Positions 27,317 to 35,675 of a DNA stretch of 64,000 nucleotides are shown here, one piece after another. How positions within the stretch are numbered: position 1 is the first letter of the stretch; each line of letters starts with the position of its first letter. The DNA comes from JAUUZQ01 sp964538375. GTDB taxonomy: Bacteria > Bacteroidota > Bacteroidia > Bacteroidales > GCA-2748055. A program made the translations under genes and the position numbers. The stretch is taken from the NCBI GenBank assembly GCA_964538375.1, contig CAZIFQ010000001.1, forward strand, positions 255,968 through 319,967. Direction: 5' to 3'. The notes under the pieces were generated by a model. That model saw only the letters and a program-made list of their open reading frames with translations. It had not been told where the DNA came from and made no database searches.

Positions 27317-30094
27317 CTAGTGGGCTTCAAGCCAGTTATTACCGGAATCCATATCAACTATCAGGGGCACTTTTAGTGTCACGGCTGATTCCATTTCTGT
27401 GCGAACGATTTCTTTCACCTGCTCAAGTTCGGACCTTAATACATTGAAGTTTAATTCATCATGTACCTGGATAATCATTTCAGATTCTAAATTATTTTCC
27501 TCCAGGGCCCGATGAATTTTCACCATTGCTATTTTAATAATATCTGCCGCACTTCCCTGTATAGGGGTATTGATAGCATTTCGTTCGGCATTTCCTCTTA
27601 CTACCTGGTTTCTGGAGAGAATGTCTGGTAATAATCTTTTGCGTGCAAACATGGTCTCAACCTTACCTTTTTCCCGTGCTACTTTTATACACTCATCCAT
27701 ATAGCGCCTCACCCCCGGATAAGATAGAAAATATCCCTCGATCAGTTCTTTTGCTTCGCTCCGTGGTATGCGCATCCTTTGCGACAGGCCAAAAGCAGAG
27801 ATTCCGTAAATAATTCCAAAGTTTGCCGTTTTTGCCTTGCTTCGCATTTCTTTTGTAACATCTTTTATATCAATATTATACACCTTTGCAGCCGTGGCGG
27901 TATGAATATCTTCTCCGTGGATAAAAGCATTGATCATATTCTCATCCTCACTCAGGTGAGCCATTAACCGTAATTCGATTTGCGAATAGTCGGCGGATAG
28001 AAAAACATGGTTCTTTGAAGACGGGGTAAAGGCCCTGCGAATTTCCCTCCCCCTTTCCTCCCGAATGGGGATGTTCTGTAAATTAGGGTTGTTTGAAGAC
28101 AGTCGTCCGGTTGCAACCAGGGTTTGGTTAAAAGACGCGTGTATCTTATTGGTATTGGGATTTATCATTTTTGGCAGGGCTTCAACATAGGTGGATAGCA
28201 ATTTTTTTGCCGACCTGTAATTAAGCACTTCCTGGATGATATCATGTTTATCTACAAGATTGATGAGAACCTCTTCTGCGGTAGAATGTTGTTTTGATTT
28301 CGTTTGTTTTCCCCCTGATTCAATTTTCATTTTATCAAAGAGCACTTCTCCCAATTGCTTTGGAGAATTTATATTGAACTCCTGCCCGGCAAATTCATAT
28401 ATTTTTCTCTCCATCTCAATGAGCTCATTTCTTAATTCTTCCGCAAAGATTACTAGCTCCCTGGTGTTAAGTGATACACCAGCATGTTCCATTTCCATCA
28501 ACACACTTACCAGCGGCATCTCTATCTCTTCTGCCAGGTAGATAAGATTTTCTTTCTCTATTTCCTTCGCTAATAAGACATAAATCTGCCATGTAATATC
28601 TGCGTCTTCCCCGGCATACTCTTTAACCTTCTGCGGGTCAATATTTGCAAAATTTTGTTGATTTCGCCCCTTTTTCCCTATGAGTTCCTCTGTTTTTATC
28701 TTTCTGTACCCTAAATAATCCTCCGCGATGGCGTCCAGGTTATGTTTCTTATCCCCTTGCAACAGATAGTGTGAAACCATTGTGTCAAATAACTTGCCTT
28801 TAACGTTTATCCCATAATTTTTTAAGATATGGCTATCATACTTTAAATTTTGGCCGATTTTCAAAGTATTCGGGTCTTCGAAAATGGGTTTTAACAGATT
28901 AATCCAGCTGTTGATATCACAATTCTCTCCCATAAAACTTACGTAGTATGCTTTGTGTGCTTCCCAGGAAAAAGAAAGCCCAACTATCTTAGAGTCAATT
29001 GGATTCAATCCCGTTGTTTCACTATCAAAACAAAATTTATCCTGCTCTTTGAGTTGATCTATCAGCTTTATCAGCTCCTCTTTCTGCTCTATCAGTATAT
29101 AATCATGCGCAATAGTGTCGATTGTATCGAGCTTTACTGTTTCCTCAAAAGCATGTTCATTTTGTTCTTGAAATAATGATGTTTGTTGTTCGGGTTTTGA
29201 AGATGTTAAATCATGGGAATTAGATAAAATCCGCTGACCCAGATTTTTAAAATTCAGTTCATTGAAAATCCTTTCCAGGGCTTCTTTTTTGATTCCTTTT
29301 CTTTTTGATTCCTGCAAATCGACTTCCAGGGGCACATCAAGGACGATTGTGGCCAGCATTTTTGAAAGCGTAACCTGCTCTTTTGAGTTTTCCAGGTTTT
29401 CTTTCTGTTTACCCTTAAGCTCATCAATATGCTCATACACTCCTTCAACGGATCCATAGCTTTCGATCAGTTTAATGGCAGTTTTCTCTCCAACCCCTGG
29501 CGCCCCGGGTATATTGTCAGCTGAATCTCCCCACAGGGCCAGGATATCAATTACCTGAATCGGGTCTTTGATTTGAAACTTATCTTTTATTTCCTGTACA
29601 CCCAGCACCTCTGGCGGATTTCCGGATCTTCCCGGTTTGTACATAGAAATTTTTTCTGTAACTAGTTGGGCGAAATCTTTATCGGGAGTCATCATAAACA
29701 CCTCGAAATCGTCTTTTTCTGCCCTTTTAGCCAGTGTTCCAATTATATCATCAGCTTCATAACCAAGCTTTTCAACCACAGGAATCTGGTATGCTGCCAG
29801 CAGGTCTTTAATCCAGGGCAATGCTTCCTTAATATCTTCAGGTGTAGCGTCCCTGTTGGCCTTGTATTCTTTATAAACTTTATGTCGAAATGTTGGGCCA
29901 GATGCATCAAAGGCAGCAAGAATATGGGTGGGGTTTTCCTTTCGTAAAATCTCGTCTAGTGCGAGTGTAAAGCCAAATACGGTGGAGGTGTTCATCCCCT
30001 TTGCATTGCGCATAGGGTTGGATATAAAAGCATAGTAAGCCCTGAAAATCAGGGCATAGCTGTCCAGTAAAAATAGTTTTTTTGTTTCGGCCAT
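27317..30094 (-). CDS. polA: DNA polymerase I
   Basis: A 925-residue repair and Okazaki-fragment-processing polymerase. All three parts are present: the 5'-3' exonuclease (FLLDSYALIFRAYYAF, ALWGDSADNIPGAPGVGEKTA), a 3'-5' exonuclease domain with an apparently intact Asp-x-Glu (CFDSETTGLNP), and the family A polymerase (motif A SADYSQIELRLMAHLS, the O-helix region RSKAKTANFGIIYG, motif C QVHDELNFNV). It starts three bases after the queD stop, so it probably belongs to an arsR-queD-polA transcript. Confidence 0.96.
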   Translation of the reverse strand: MAETKKLFLLDSYALIFRAYYAFISNPMRNAKGMNTSTVFGFTLALDEILRKENPTHILAAFDASGPTFRHKVYKEYKANRDATPEDIKEALPWIKDLLAAYQIPVVEKLGYEADDIIGTLAKRAEKDDFEVFMMTPDKDFAQLVTEKISMYKPGRSGNPPEVLGVQEIKDKFQIKDPIQVIDILALWGDSADNIPGAPGVGEKTAIKLIESYGSVEGVYEHIDELKGKQKENLENSKEQVTLSKMLATIVLDVPLEVDLQESKRKGIKKEALERIFNELNFKNLGQRILSNSHDLTSSKPEQQTSLFQEQNEHAFEETVKLDTIDTIAHDYILIEQKEELIKLIDQLKEQDKFCFDSETTGLNPIDSKIVGLSFSWEAHKAYYVSFMGENCDINSWINLLKPIFEDPNTLKIGQNLKYDSHILKNYGINVKGKLFDTMVSHYLLQGDKKHNLDAIAEDYLGYRKIKTEELIGKKGRNQQNFANIDPQKVKEYAGEDADITWQIYVLLAKEIEKENLIYLAEEIEMPLVSVLMEMEHAGVSLNTRELVIFAEELRNELIEMERKIYEFAGQEFNINSPKQLGEVLFDKMKIESGGKQTKSKQHSTAEEVLINLVDKHDIIQEVLNYRSAKKLLSTYVEALPKMINPNTNKIHASFNQTLVATGRLSSNNPNLQNIPIREERGREIRRAFTPSSKNHVFLSADYSQIELRLMAHLSEDENMINAFIHGEDIHTATAAKVYNIDIKDVTKEMRSKAKTANFGIIYGISAFGLSQRMRIPRSEAKELIEGYFLSYPGVRRYMDECIKVAREKGKVETMFARKRLLPDILSRNQVVRGNAERNAINTPIQGSAADIIKIAMVKIHRALEENNLESEMIIQVHDELNFNVLRSELEQVKEIVRTEMESAVTLKVPLIVDMDSGNNWLEAH

Positions 30095-30097
30095 CTT

Positions 30098-30547
30098 TTA
30101 TTGGTTATCTGCTGCCGCCCATTCTGCATATGAGGTGGCTGTTTCGTATAATTTAATCTTATGCAGATTAACTACGGAAGGTAATTTTTCTTTCAGTATA
30201 TCGGCAATATACAAAACCAGGTTTTCACATGTAGGTTGAAAATCAAATGAATACACTTTCTGATACATAGATTTTACAGCATCCAGGCTTTCCCCTTCTG
30301 CCTTCTTGTAAACTACCAGCGAATGATCCAACACGTCTACAATATTTTCCTGGGCAATTTTCTTCAGGTCCTTGAAATCCAGCACCATTCCAAACTTTGG
30401 ATTATCCTCATTATCTAAGGGTTCTCCAATAATTGTAATGAAGAGCCGGTATGAATGGCCATGAATGTTTTTACAAGCTCCATCGTAATTCCAGAGGGCG
30501 TGTGCCATCTCGAAAGTAAACTCTTTGGTAACCCTTATGTTTCTCAT
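30098..30547 (-). CDS. queD: 6-carboxytetrahydropterin synthase
   Basis: QueD converts dihydroneopterin triphosphate to 6-carboxytetrahydropterin in queuosine (preQ0) synthesis. The 149 residues carry the zinc ligands His16, His29 and His31 (MAHALW, NIHGHSY) and the catalytic Cys25 in GACKNIHGH. The C-terminal KIKLYETATSYAEW holds the conserved Glu. It lies 5 bp after the ArsR-type regulator and 3 bp before polA. Other queuosine genes are not in view. Confidence 0.92.
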   Translation of the reverse strand: MRNIRVTKEFTFEMAHALWNYDGACKNIHGHSYRLFITIIGEPLDNEDNPKFGMVLDFKDLKKIAQENIVDVLDHSLVVYKKAEGESLDAVKSMYQKVYSFDFQPTCENLVLYIADILKEKLPSVVNLHKIKLYETATSYAEWAAADNQ

Positions 30548-30552
30548 ATCTG

Positions 30553-30855
30553 TTAATCAATACAAGCACATTCGCTTATACAAACAATTAATTTCGTCAG
30601 GTTTTGATTTTTCAAAGAATATATTGTGTTCTTTCCTTCTCTCCTTGAGATCAAAACCCCTTTGTCTTTTAAAATTCCTAAATGGTGGGAGGCCGTGGAT
30701 TGCTCAACGTGAATTAACTTGTGTATCTCTGTGACTGTCAGTTCATTGGCTTCTGTTAAGTGTCCCAGAATTGCCAGTCTCATTGGGTGAGCGATCGCTT
30801 TCACCATGTTGGCCGCTTTCTCGACCTGCTCTGCTTGTAAGTCCGTAAATTTCAT
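30553..30855 (-). CDS. ArsR/SmtB family winged-helix transcriptional regulator
   Basis: A 100-residue regulator with the ArsR fold (KAIAHPMRLAILGHL, recognition helix QSTASHHLGILKDKGVL, beta-wing SRREGKNTIYSL). The C-terminus carries three cysteines (Cys92, Cys96, Cys98 in CISECACID), which could bind metal or sense redox state, although the canonical alpha3 CVC box is absent. It is first in a tight arsR-queD-polA run, so it may repress its own operon. The inducer is unknown. Confidence 0.9.
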   Translation of the reverse strand: MKFTDLQAEQVEKAANMVKAIAHPMRLAILGHLTEANELTVTEIHKLIHVEQSTASHHLGILKDKGVLISRREGKNTIYSLKNQNLTKLIVCISECACID

Positions 30856-30895
30856 TATTTCAAATATGCTTTCTGTTTCGTTTATTCTAAGTATA

Positions 30896-30903
30896 CAAAT
30901 ATA
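30896..30903 (-). promoter_or_regulatory. Candidate -7 box for the arsR-queD-polA run
   Basis: On the minus strand the sequence is TATATTTG, matching TAnnTTTG, 40 bp before the ArsR ATG at 30855. No good -33 TTTG was found. AT-rich imperfect dyads around 30885-30920 could hold an operator. Confidence 0.35.
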
Positions 30904-31079
30904 TCAATATTTAAATGAATGGAAATTATTTTTGCCGGAGTATTTGGTCAGATATGTCATATTATGACAAATTCACAACAGCGTGTTCATACTACTTCCA
31001 TGGAGAATTGTACGTTTTTTATAAAAAAATTATAGGGGAACAATAACACAATAATATATGGATGTCGTTATATTATTTA

Positions 31080-31087
31080 TAAATTTG
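31080..31087 (+). promoter_or_regulatory. Candidate -7 box for the polyprenyl synthase gene
   Basis: TAAATTTG fits TAnnTTTG, 18 bp before the ATG at 31106. The predicted leader is only about 12 nt. No clear -33 element was found. Confidence 0.35.
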
Positions 31088-31105
31088 GAGCTGTAATACA
31101 AATAA

Positions 31106-32080
31106 ATGGGGAAACTAAAAGAAATACGAAGGCCTGTTGAAGAGGAAATGAAGGAGTTTCAAAAAAGATTCAAGGCTTCGGTTCATAGTGATGTTTCATT
31201 ACTCAATATTATCACCTCCTATACGCTTCGCCAAAAAGGGAAGCAGGTTCGTCCGCTGTTTGTTTTTCTGACGGCAAAAATGCTTGGCAATATCACAGAA
31301 TCAACATATACGGCTGCTTCATTAATTGAGCTACTGCATACAGCTACACTGATTCATGACGATGTTGTGGATGAATCGTATGAGCGTAGAAGCATGTTTT
31401 CTATTAACGCCCTTTGGAAATCCAAAACATCTGTTCTCCTGGGTGATTATTTTCTTTCCCGTGGTTTACTTTTGGCAGTTGAGAATAACGATCACGATTT
31501 ACTTAGCATTGTTTCAGATTCAATGAAAGAAATGGTTGAGGGCGAGCTTCTTCAACTACAAAAAACCCGTAGTTTAAATATCACTATTGACGACTATTAC
31601 GAGGTAATTCGCAAGAAAACAGCAACATTGATTGCTTCTTGCACGTCTGGCGCAGCAAAGTCTTCCGGTGTTTCCCGGGAAGTTATCGATCACATGCATG
31701 AACTGGGCACCAACATTGGGATTGCCTTTCAGATAAAAGATGATCTTTTCGATTACCAGGAACGCGGTGTTATTGGAAAACCAACAGGAAACGACCTGCG
31801 GGAAAAGAAATTCACCCTGCCCTTGATATATTCCTTAGACAATAGCGATAAAAAAGAGAAAAAAAATATCATTCGGCTGATCAGCAATGGCAGTATGGAT
31901 AACAAAAAGATTGATCATATTGTCAAATTTGTGAAATCAAAAGGAGGGCTGGAATATGCCAAAGAAAAGATGCTGGAGTACAAAAAAAATGCGGATAATA
32001 TCCTCCATGAATATCCGGAAAGTGACGCAAGACAATCGCTCCTGGATCTTCTTCAATTTACCATAGACCGATCCAAATAG
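31106..32080 (+). CDS. ispB: Trans-polyprenyl diphosphate synthase (octaprenyl-diphosphate synthase type)
   Basis: A 324-residue all-helical prenyltransferase that elongates farnesyl or geranyl diphosphate with IPP. Both aspartate-rich motifs are present: LIHDDVVDESYERR (FARM-like) and FQIKDDLFDYQ (SARM), along with KGKQVRPLF and GNDLREKKFTLPLIY. The product probably forms the menaquinone side chain and would feed the MenA-like enzyme at 21756. Chain length cannot be read by eye. It converges with uvrC. Confidence 0.92.
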   Translation: MGKLKEIRRPVEEEMKEFQKRFKASVHSDVSLLNIITSYTLRQKGKQVRPLFVFLTAKMLGNITESTYTAASLIELLHTATLIHDDVVDESYERRSMFSINALWKSKTSVLLGDYFLSRGLLLAVENNDHDLLSIVSDSMKEMVEGELLQLQKTRSLNITIDDYYEVIRKKTATLIASCTSGAAKSSGVSREVIDHMHELGTNIGIAFQIKDDLFDYQERGVIGKPTGNDLREKKFTLPLIYSLDNSDKKEKKNIIRLISNGSMDNKKIDHIVKFVKSKGGLEYAKEKMLEYKKNADNILHEYPESDARQSLLDLLQFTIDRSK

Positions 32081-32100
32081 AACCCATCAATTTCCTTCAT

Positions 32101-33921
32101 TTATCCAGTGTTTTCTTCGCTGCTTTTTAAGAAAGAGAGGACCTTTTTTGCTTTTCCCTTATCCAATATCGCAGCAATATCTTGTTCACTGGCATTTTTG
32201 ATTTTTTCAATGGACTTAAAGTGCTTAAGTATCTTATTTACAGATACTTCACCTAATCCTTCGATGGCTAAGAGTTGTGAATTAATCATTGAATTTGACC
32301 TTTTTAGCCGGTGAAATTCGATACCAAAACGGTGTGCTTCGTTGCGCAAAAACTGAATAATCCGCAGGGATTCTGAATTCTTGTCTATATATAGAGGTAC
32401 AGGATCATCAGGAAAATATATTTCCTCCAGCTTTTTTGCTATTCCAACAATGGCTACTTTATTTCGAAGCTTTAATTTTTCAAGACTTTTCAAAGCAGCA
32501 CTTAGTTGTCCTTTTCCGCCATCAACTATAATCAATTGGGGAATTCCTGTGTTTTCATCCAGTAAGCGGCGATATCTTCTAAAGATAACTTCCTCCATCG
32601 AGGCAAAATCGTCGGCCCCGGTAACGGTTTTAATATTATAATGACGGTATTCTTTTTTTGCCGGGCGGCCTTTTTTAAAAACCACACATGCAGCAACCGG
32701 ATTTGAACCCTGTAAATTGCTATTGTCAAAACATTCGATATGGATCGGTTGAGATTTTAATCTCAAATCCTTTTTCAGTGTTTCCAGAATTCTTTCTGCT
32801 GGATAGGTCGTTGTTTTTTCCGTTGCTTTTTTCTGTTTCTCAAATTTGTACAATTTTGCATTTCTCTCCGACAGTTCCAGTAATTTTTTCTTTTCTCCCT
32901 GAAGAGGAACTACAATTTTATATCCAGGGAGCTCGTCTGACAGGTCCATGGGCAAAATCAGATTTTTCGAATCACTGTGCACTCTTTTTTGCAAATCAAT
33001 GATACAGAAACGTAATATTTCCCTGGTTGGTTCTTTTAGCTTTTTCTGAATTTCCACCGTATGTGCCTGAATTACAGCTCCTTTTGTTATTTTCAAGTAG
33101 TTGACAATCGCATATTTATCCTCATCCACGATACTGAATACGTCTACGTTGTTTATAGATGGGTTAACGATAGTAGATTTGCTTTGAAATTTGTCAAGCA
33201 CTTCAACTTTCTGTCTTATTCTTTCAGCGTCCTCAAATCTGAATTCATCAGAAAATTTTTTCATCTGATTTTTCAGGAAAGAAATTACTTCGTTAAGGTT
33301 TCCTTTTAGTATATTTTTTATTTGAGAAATGGATTCGTCATATTCTTTTTCACTTTGTAATCCTTCACATGGTCCTTTGCAATTTTCAATATGATATTCA
33401 AGACAAAGTTTATATTTTTTGATCTTAATATTTTCTGAGGAGAGATTGTGTCGGCAGGTTCTTAGTTGATAAATTTGGCGAATAAGATTAAGCAGGGTTC
33501 TCACCATGAGGGCAGAGGTGTAGGGTCCAAAATATTTTGAACCGTCGTTGATGACATTACGGGTTGAAAAAACCCTGGGGAAAGGTTCGTTCTTTATACA
33601 GATCCAGGGAAATGTTTTATCATCCTTAAGCAGTACATTATACCTGGGTTGGTATTTCTTAATTAGATTGTTTTCCAAAAGAAGCGCATCAGACTCACTG
33701 CTCACAACAATATGTTTGATGTCCCTGATTTTGCCAACCAGTATTTTTGATTTATATGAATCGTGGTTCTTTTTTTGAAAATAGGATGAAACTCGTTTTT
33801 TTAGATTTTTTGCTTTTCCAACATATATGATGTTATCCTTGCTGTCATAAAATTGATAAACGCCAGGATCTCCTGGCAGTAATCGCAATAATTCCAATAT
33901 ATGATCTGGAAATGTTTCCAT
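32101..33921 (-). CDS. uvrC: Excinuclease ABC subunit C
   Basis: UvrC makes the dual incision in nucleotide excision repair. The 606 residues show the GIY-YIG nuclease (PGVYQFYDSKDNIIYVGKAKNLKKRVSSYF region), the UVR domain (FRFEDAERIRQKVEVL), the RNase H-like nuclease (IECFDNSNLQGSNPVAACVVF and IIVDGGKGQLSAA) and a C-terminal helix-hairpin-helix (LLAIEGLGEVSVNKILKHF). It lies two bases after the adenine deaminase stop and is the last gene of the long leftward block. Confidence 0.96.
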   Translation of the reverse strand: METFPDHILELLRLLPGDPGVYQFYDSKDNIIYVGKAKNLKKRVSSYFQKKNHDSYKSKILVGKIRDIKHIVVSSESDALLLENNLIKKYQPRYNVLLKDDKTFPWICIKNEPFPRVFSTRNVINDGSKYFGPYTSALMVRTLLNLIRQIYQLRTCRHNLSSENIKIKKYKLCLEYHIENCKGPCEGLQSEKEYDESISQIKNILKGNLNEVISFLKNQMKKFSDEFRFEDAERIRQKVEVLDKFQSKSTIVNPSINNVDVFSIVDEDKYAIVNYLKITKGAVIQAHTVEIQKKLKEPTREILRFCIIDLQKRVHSDSKNLILPMDLSDELPGYKIVVPLQGEKKKLLELSERNAKLYKFEKQKKATEKTTTYPAERILETLKKDLRLKSQPIHIECFDNSNLQGSNPVAACVVFKKGRPAKKEYRHYNIKTVTGADDFASMEEVIFRRYRRLLDENTGIPQLIIVDGGKGQLSAALKSLEKLKLRNKVAIVGIAKKLEEIYFPDDPVPLYIDKNSESLRIIQFLRNEAHRFGIEFHRLKRSNSMINSQLLAIEGLGEVSVNKILKHFKSIEKIKNASEQDIAAILDKGKAKKVLSFLKSSEENTG

Positions 33922-33923
33922 TG

Positions 33924-35582
33924 CTAGTCATCAAATAATGGTGTAAAGCTAAAGCTTGTTCCGTCAAACAATCCTTTATCGCTAAGTTTTAGTTCAGGAA
34001 TAACCAACAAAGACATAAAAGCCAAGGTCATAAAGGGGGCGGCTAAACCAGTGCCCATCCTTTTTGCCATTTCTGAGGCCTTCTCATATGTTTCAGCAGC
34101 GAGGGCTACTGGTTTGTTTGTCATTATTCCAGCCACCGGTAATGGAAGTCCTGAGAAATCTTTTCCATCAAAGCTAACAATGCCTCCTTTATTTCTAATT
34201 ATCCAATTTACTGCTTCTTTTATGTCTCTGTCGGAAGTCCCCACACAAATTATATTATGACTATCGTGAGCAATGCTTGAAGCTAAAGATCCTTTTTTCA
34301 GGCCAAAGCCATTTATAAATCCTATTGCCGGAGCTTTGTTTTCATAACGATTTACGACAACAAGCTTCAATATATCTTTTCCTGTGTCTGAACTTACATT
34401 GCGTTTCTCGCCTTCATAAACAAAGGATTGTTTTCTTGTAATTAATTCTCCATCTATGGCCTGAATTACTTTCAGTGTTTTTCCTTTTGCGCTTACGATA
34501 AGGTCTTTTTCTGTGATCTCTTTTGCCTGGAAATTATTTGGGGTTTCTGTATGCTGAACAATACTTGGGGTTTCTTCCTGGCTGTTATCAATATTTACTT
34601 CTTCATTTTCGAAACAATAAGAACCGTTGATGCAAACACTTTTAATATTCCAGTCTTCAATAGAATCAACTAAAATGAAATCTGCAGGATCGCCCTCTCT
34701 TAATAATCCAACATTTAGCTTATAATGTAGGACCGCGTTATATGAAGCTGACCTTAGAACATCAAAAAGATCGTACCCCATCTGTAGCGCTCTTTTCACC
34801 AAGAGATTTATATGCCCCTTAATTAAATCATTCGGATGCAGATCGTCTGAACACAACATCACCATTTCGGGATATTCATTCAATAAAGGAATCAGGTTGT
34901 TAAAATTCTTTGCGCCACTCCCCTCTCTAATTTGAATATGTATCCCATAAGAAATTTTCTCTCTTGCCTCTTCAATAGTGAAACATTCATGATCAGTGGT
35001 AATGCCTCCTTCTGCATACTTTCTTAAATCTTCTCCTGTTAATCCAGGTGCATGTCCATCAATAGGAACTCCCTTTTTGGCTGCTGCTTCCAGTTTTTTG
35101 TGTACTTCATCGTCGTTATATATAACCCCCGGATAATTCATCATTTCCGATAAATAACCAATGTCATCCCAGTTAAGCATTTCTGAAATATCTGCAGCAG
35201 TAATTTTCGCTCCGGAAGATTCAAAGTCTGTTGCCGGAACACAGCTGGGTGCTCCAAATAATATTTTCATCGGCGTTAAACTCGCATTCGCTACCATGTA
35301 TTCCACACCCTTTCTACCAAGAACATTTGCAATTTCGTGAGGATCTGAAACTGTAGCTACGGTACCATGAGAAATCGCAGTTCGTGAAAACTCAACTGGT
35401 GTAACCATAGAACTTTCAATATGGATGTGAGAATCAACAAAGCCAGGCAAAATATATTGATCCGGGGTACCACTAATTTTCTCAATTCGTATAATTTTCC
35501 CCTCTTCGATTGTAACTTCCGCAGGGAAAATTTCTCTTTCGATAATATCTACCAGGTTTGCCTGTACAGAAAATCTGTTCAT
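33924..35582 (-). CDS. ade: Adenine deaminase
   Basis: An amidohydrolase converting adenine to hypoxanthine in purine salvage. The 552 residues show the metal-binding PGFVDSHIHIESSMVTP motif, DPHEIANVLG, PIDGHAPGLTGEDL, SDDLHPNDL and the C-terminal Ade-specific domain (SSIAHDSHNIICVGTSD, LPLPVAGIM). It runs in the same direction as mnmG and uvrC. Its 5' leader contains the two parS palindromes. Confidence 0.93.
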   Translation of the reverse strand: MNRFSVQANLVDIIEREIFPAEVTIEEGKIIRIEKISGTPDQYILPGFVDSHIHIESSMVTPVEFSRTAISHGTVATVSDPHEIANVLGRKGVEYMVANASLTPMKILFGAPSCVPATDFESSGAKITAADISEMLNWDDIGYLSEMMNYPGVIYNDDEVHKKLEAAAKKGVPIDGHAPGLTGEDLRKYAEGGITTDHECFTIEEAREKISYGIHIQIREGSGAKNFNNLIPLLNEYPEMVMLCSDDLHPNDLIKGHINLLVKRALQMGYDLFDVLRSASYNAVLHYKLNVGLLREGDPADFILVDSIEDWNIKSVCINGSYCFENEEVNIDNSQEETPSIVQHTETPNNFQAKEITEKDLIVSAKGKTLKVIQAIDGELITRKQSFVYEGEKRNVSSDTGKDILKLVVVNRYENKAPAIGFINGFGLKKGSLASSIAHDSHNIICVGTSDRDIKEAVNWIIRNKGGIVSFDGKDFSGLPLPVAGIMTNKPVALAAETYEKASEMAKRMGTGLAAPFMTLAFMSLLVIPELKLSDKGLFDGTSFSFTPLFDD

Positions 35583-35635
35583 TTTATGCTATTTAATCCA
35601 AAAAAAATGAGCAAAGCGTCGGTTTGCACCGTTAA

Positions 35636-35651
35636 TGTTCCACGTGGAACA
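35636..35651. promoter_or_regulatory. parS-like ParB-binding site 1
   Basis: TGTTCCACGTGGAACA is a perfect 16-bp palindrome equal to the parS form known from pseudomonads and one step from the Bacillus form. ParB nucleates here to load the SMC/partition machinery. It sits in the short mnmG-ade gap, 24 bp from an identical second copy. Confidence 0.85.
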
Positions 35652-35659
35652 ATTCGAAA

Positions 35660-35675
35660 TGTTCCACGTGGAACA
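35660..35675. promoter_or_regulatory. parS-like ParB-binding site 2
   Basis: A second perfect TGTTCCACGTGGAACA, ending exactly where the mnmG stop codon begins (35676). The 24-bp centre-to-centre spacing puts both sites on nearly the same helical face. Confidence 0.85.
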
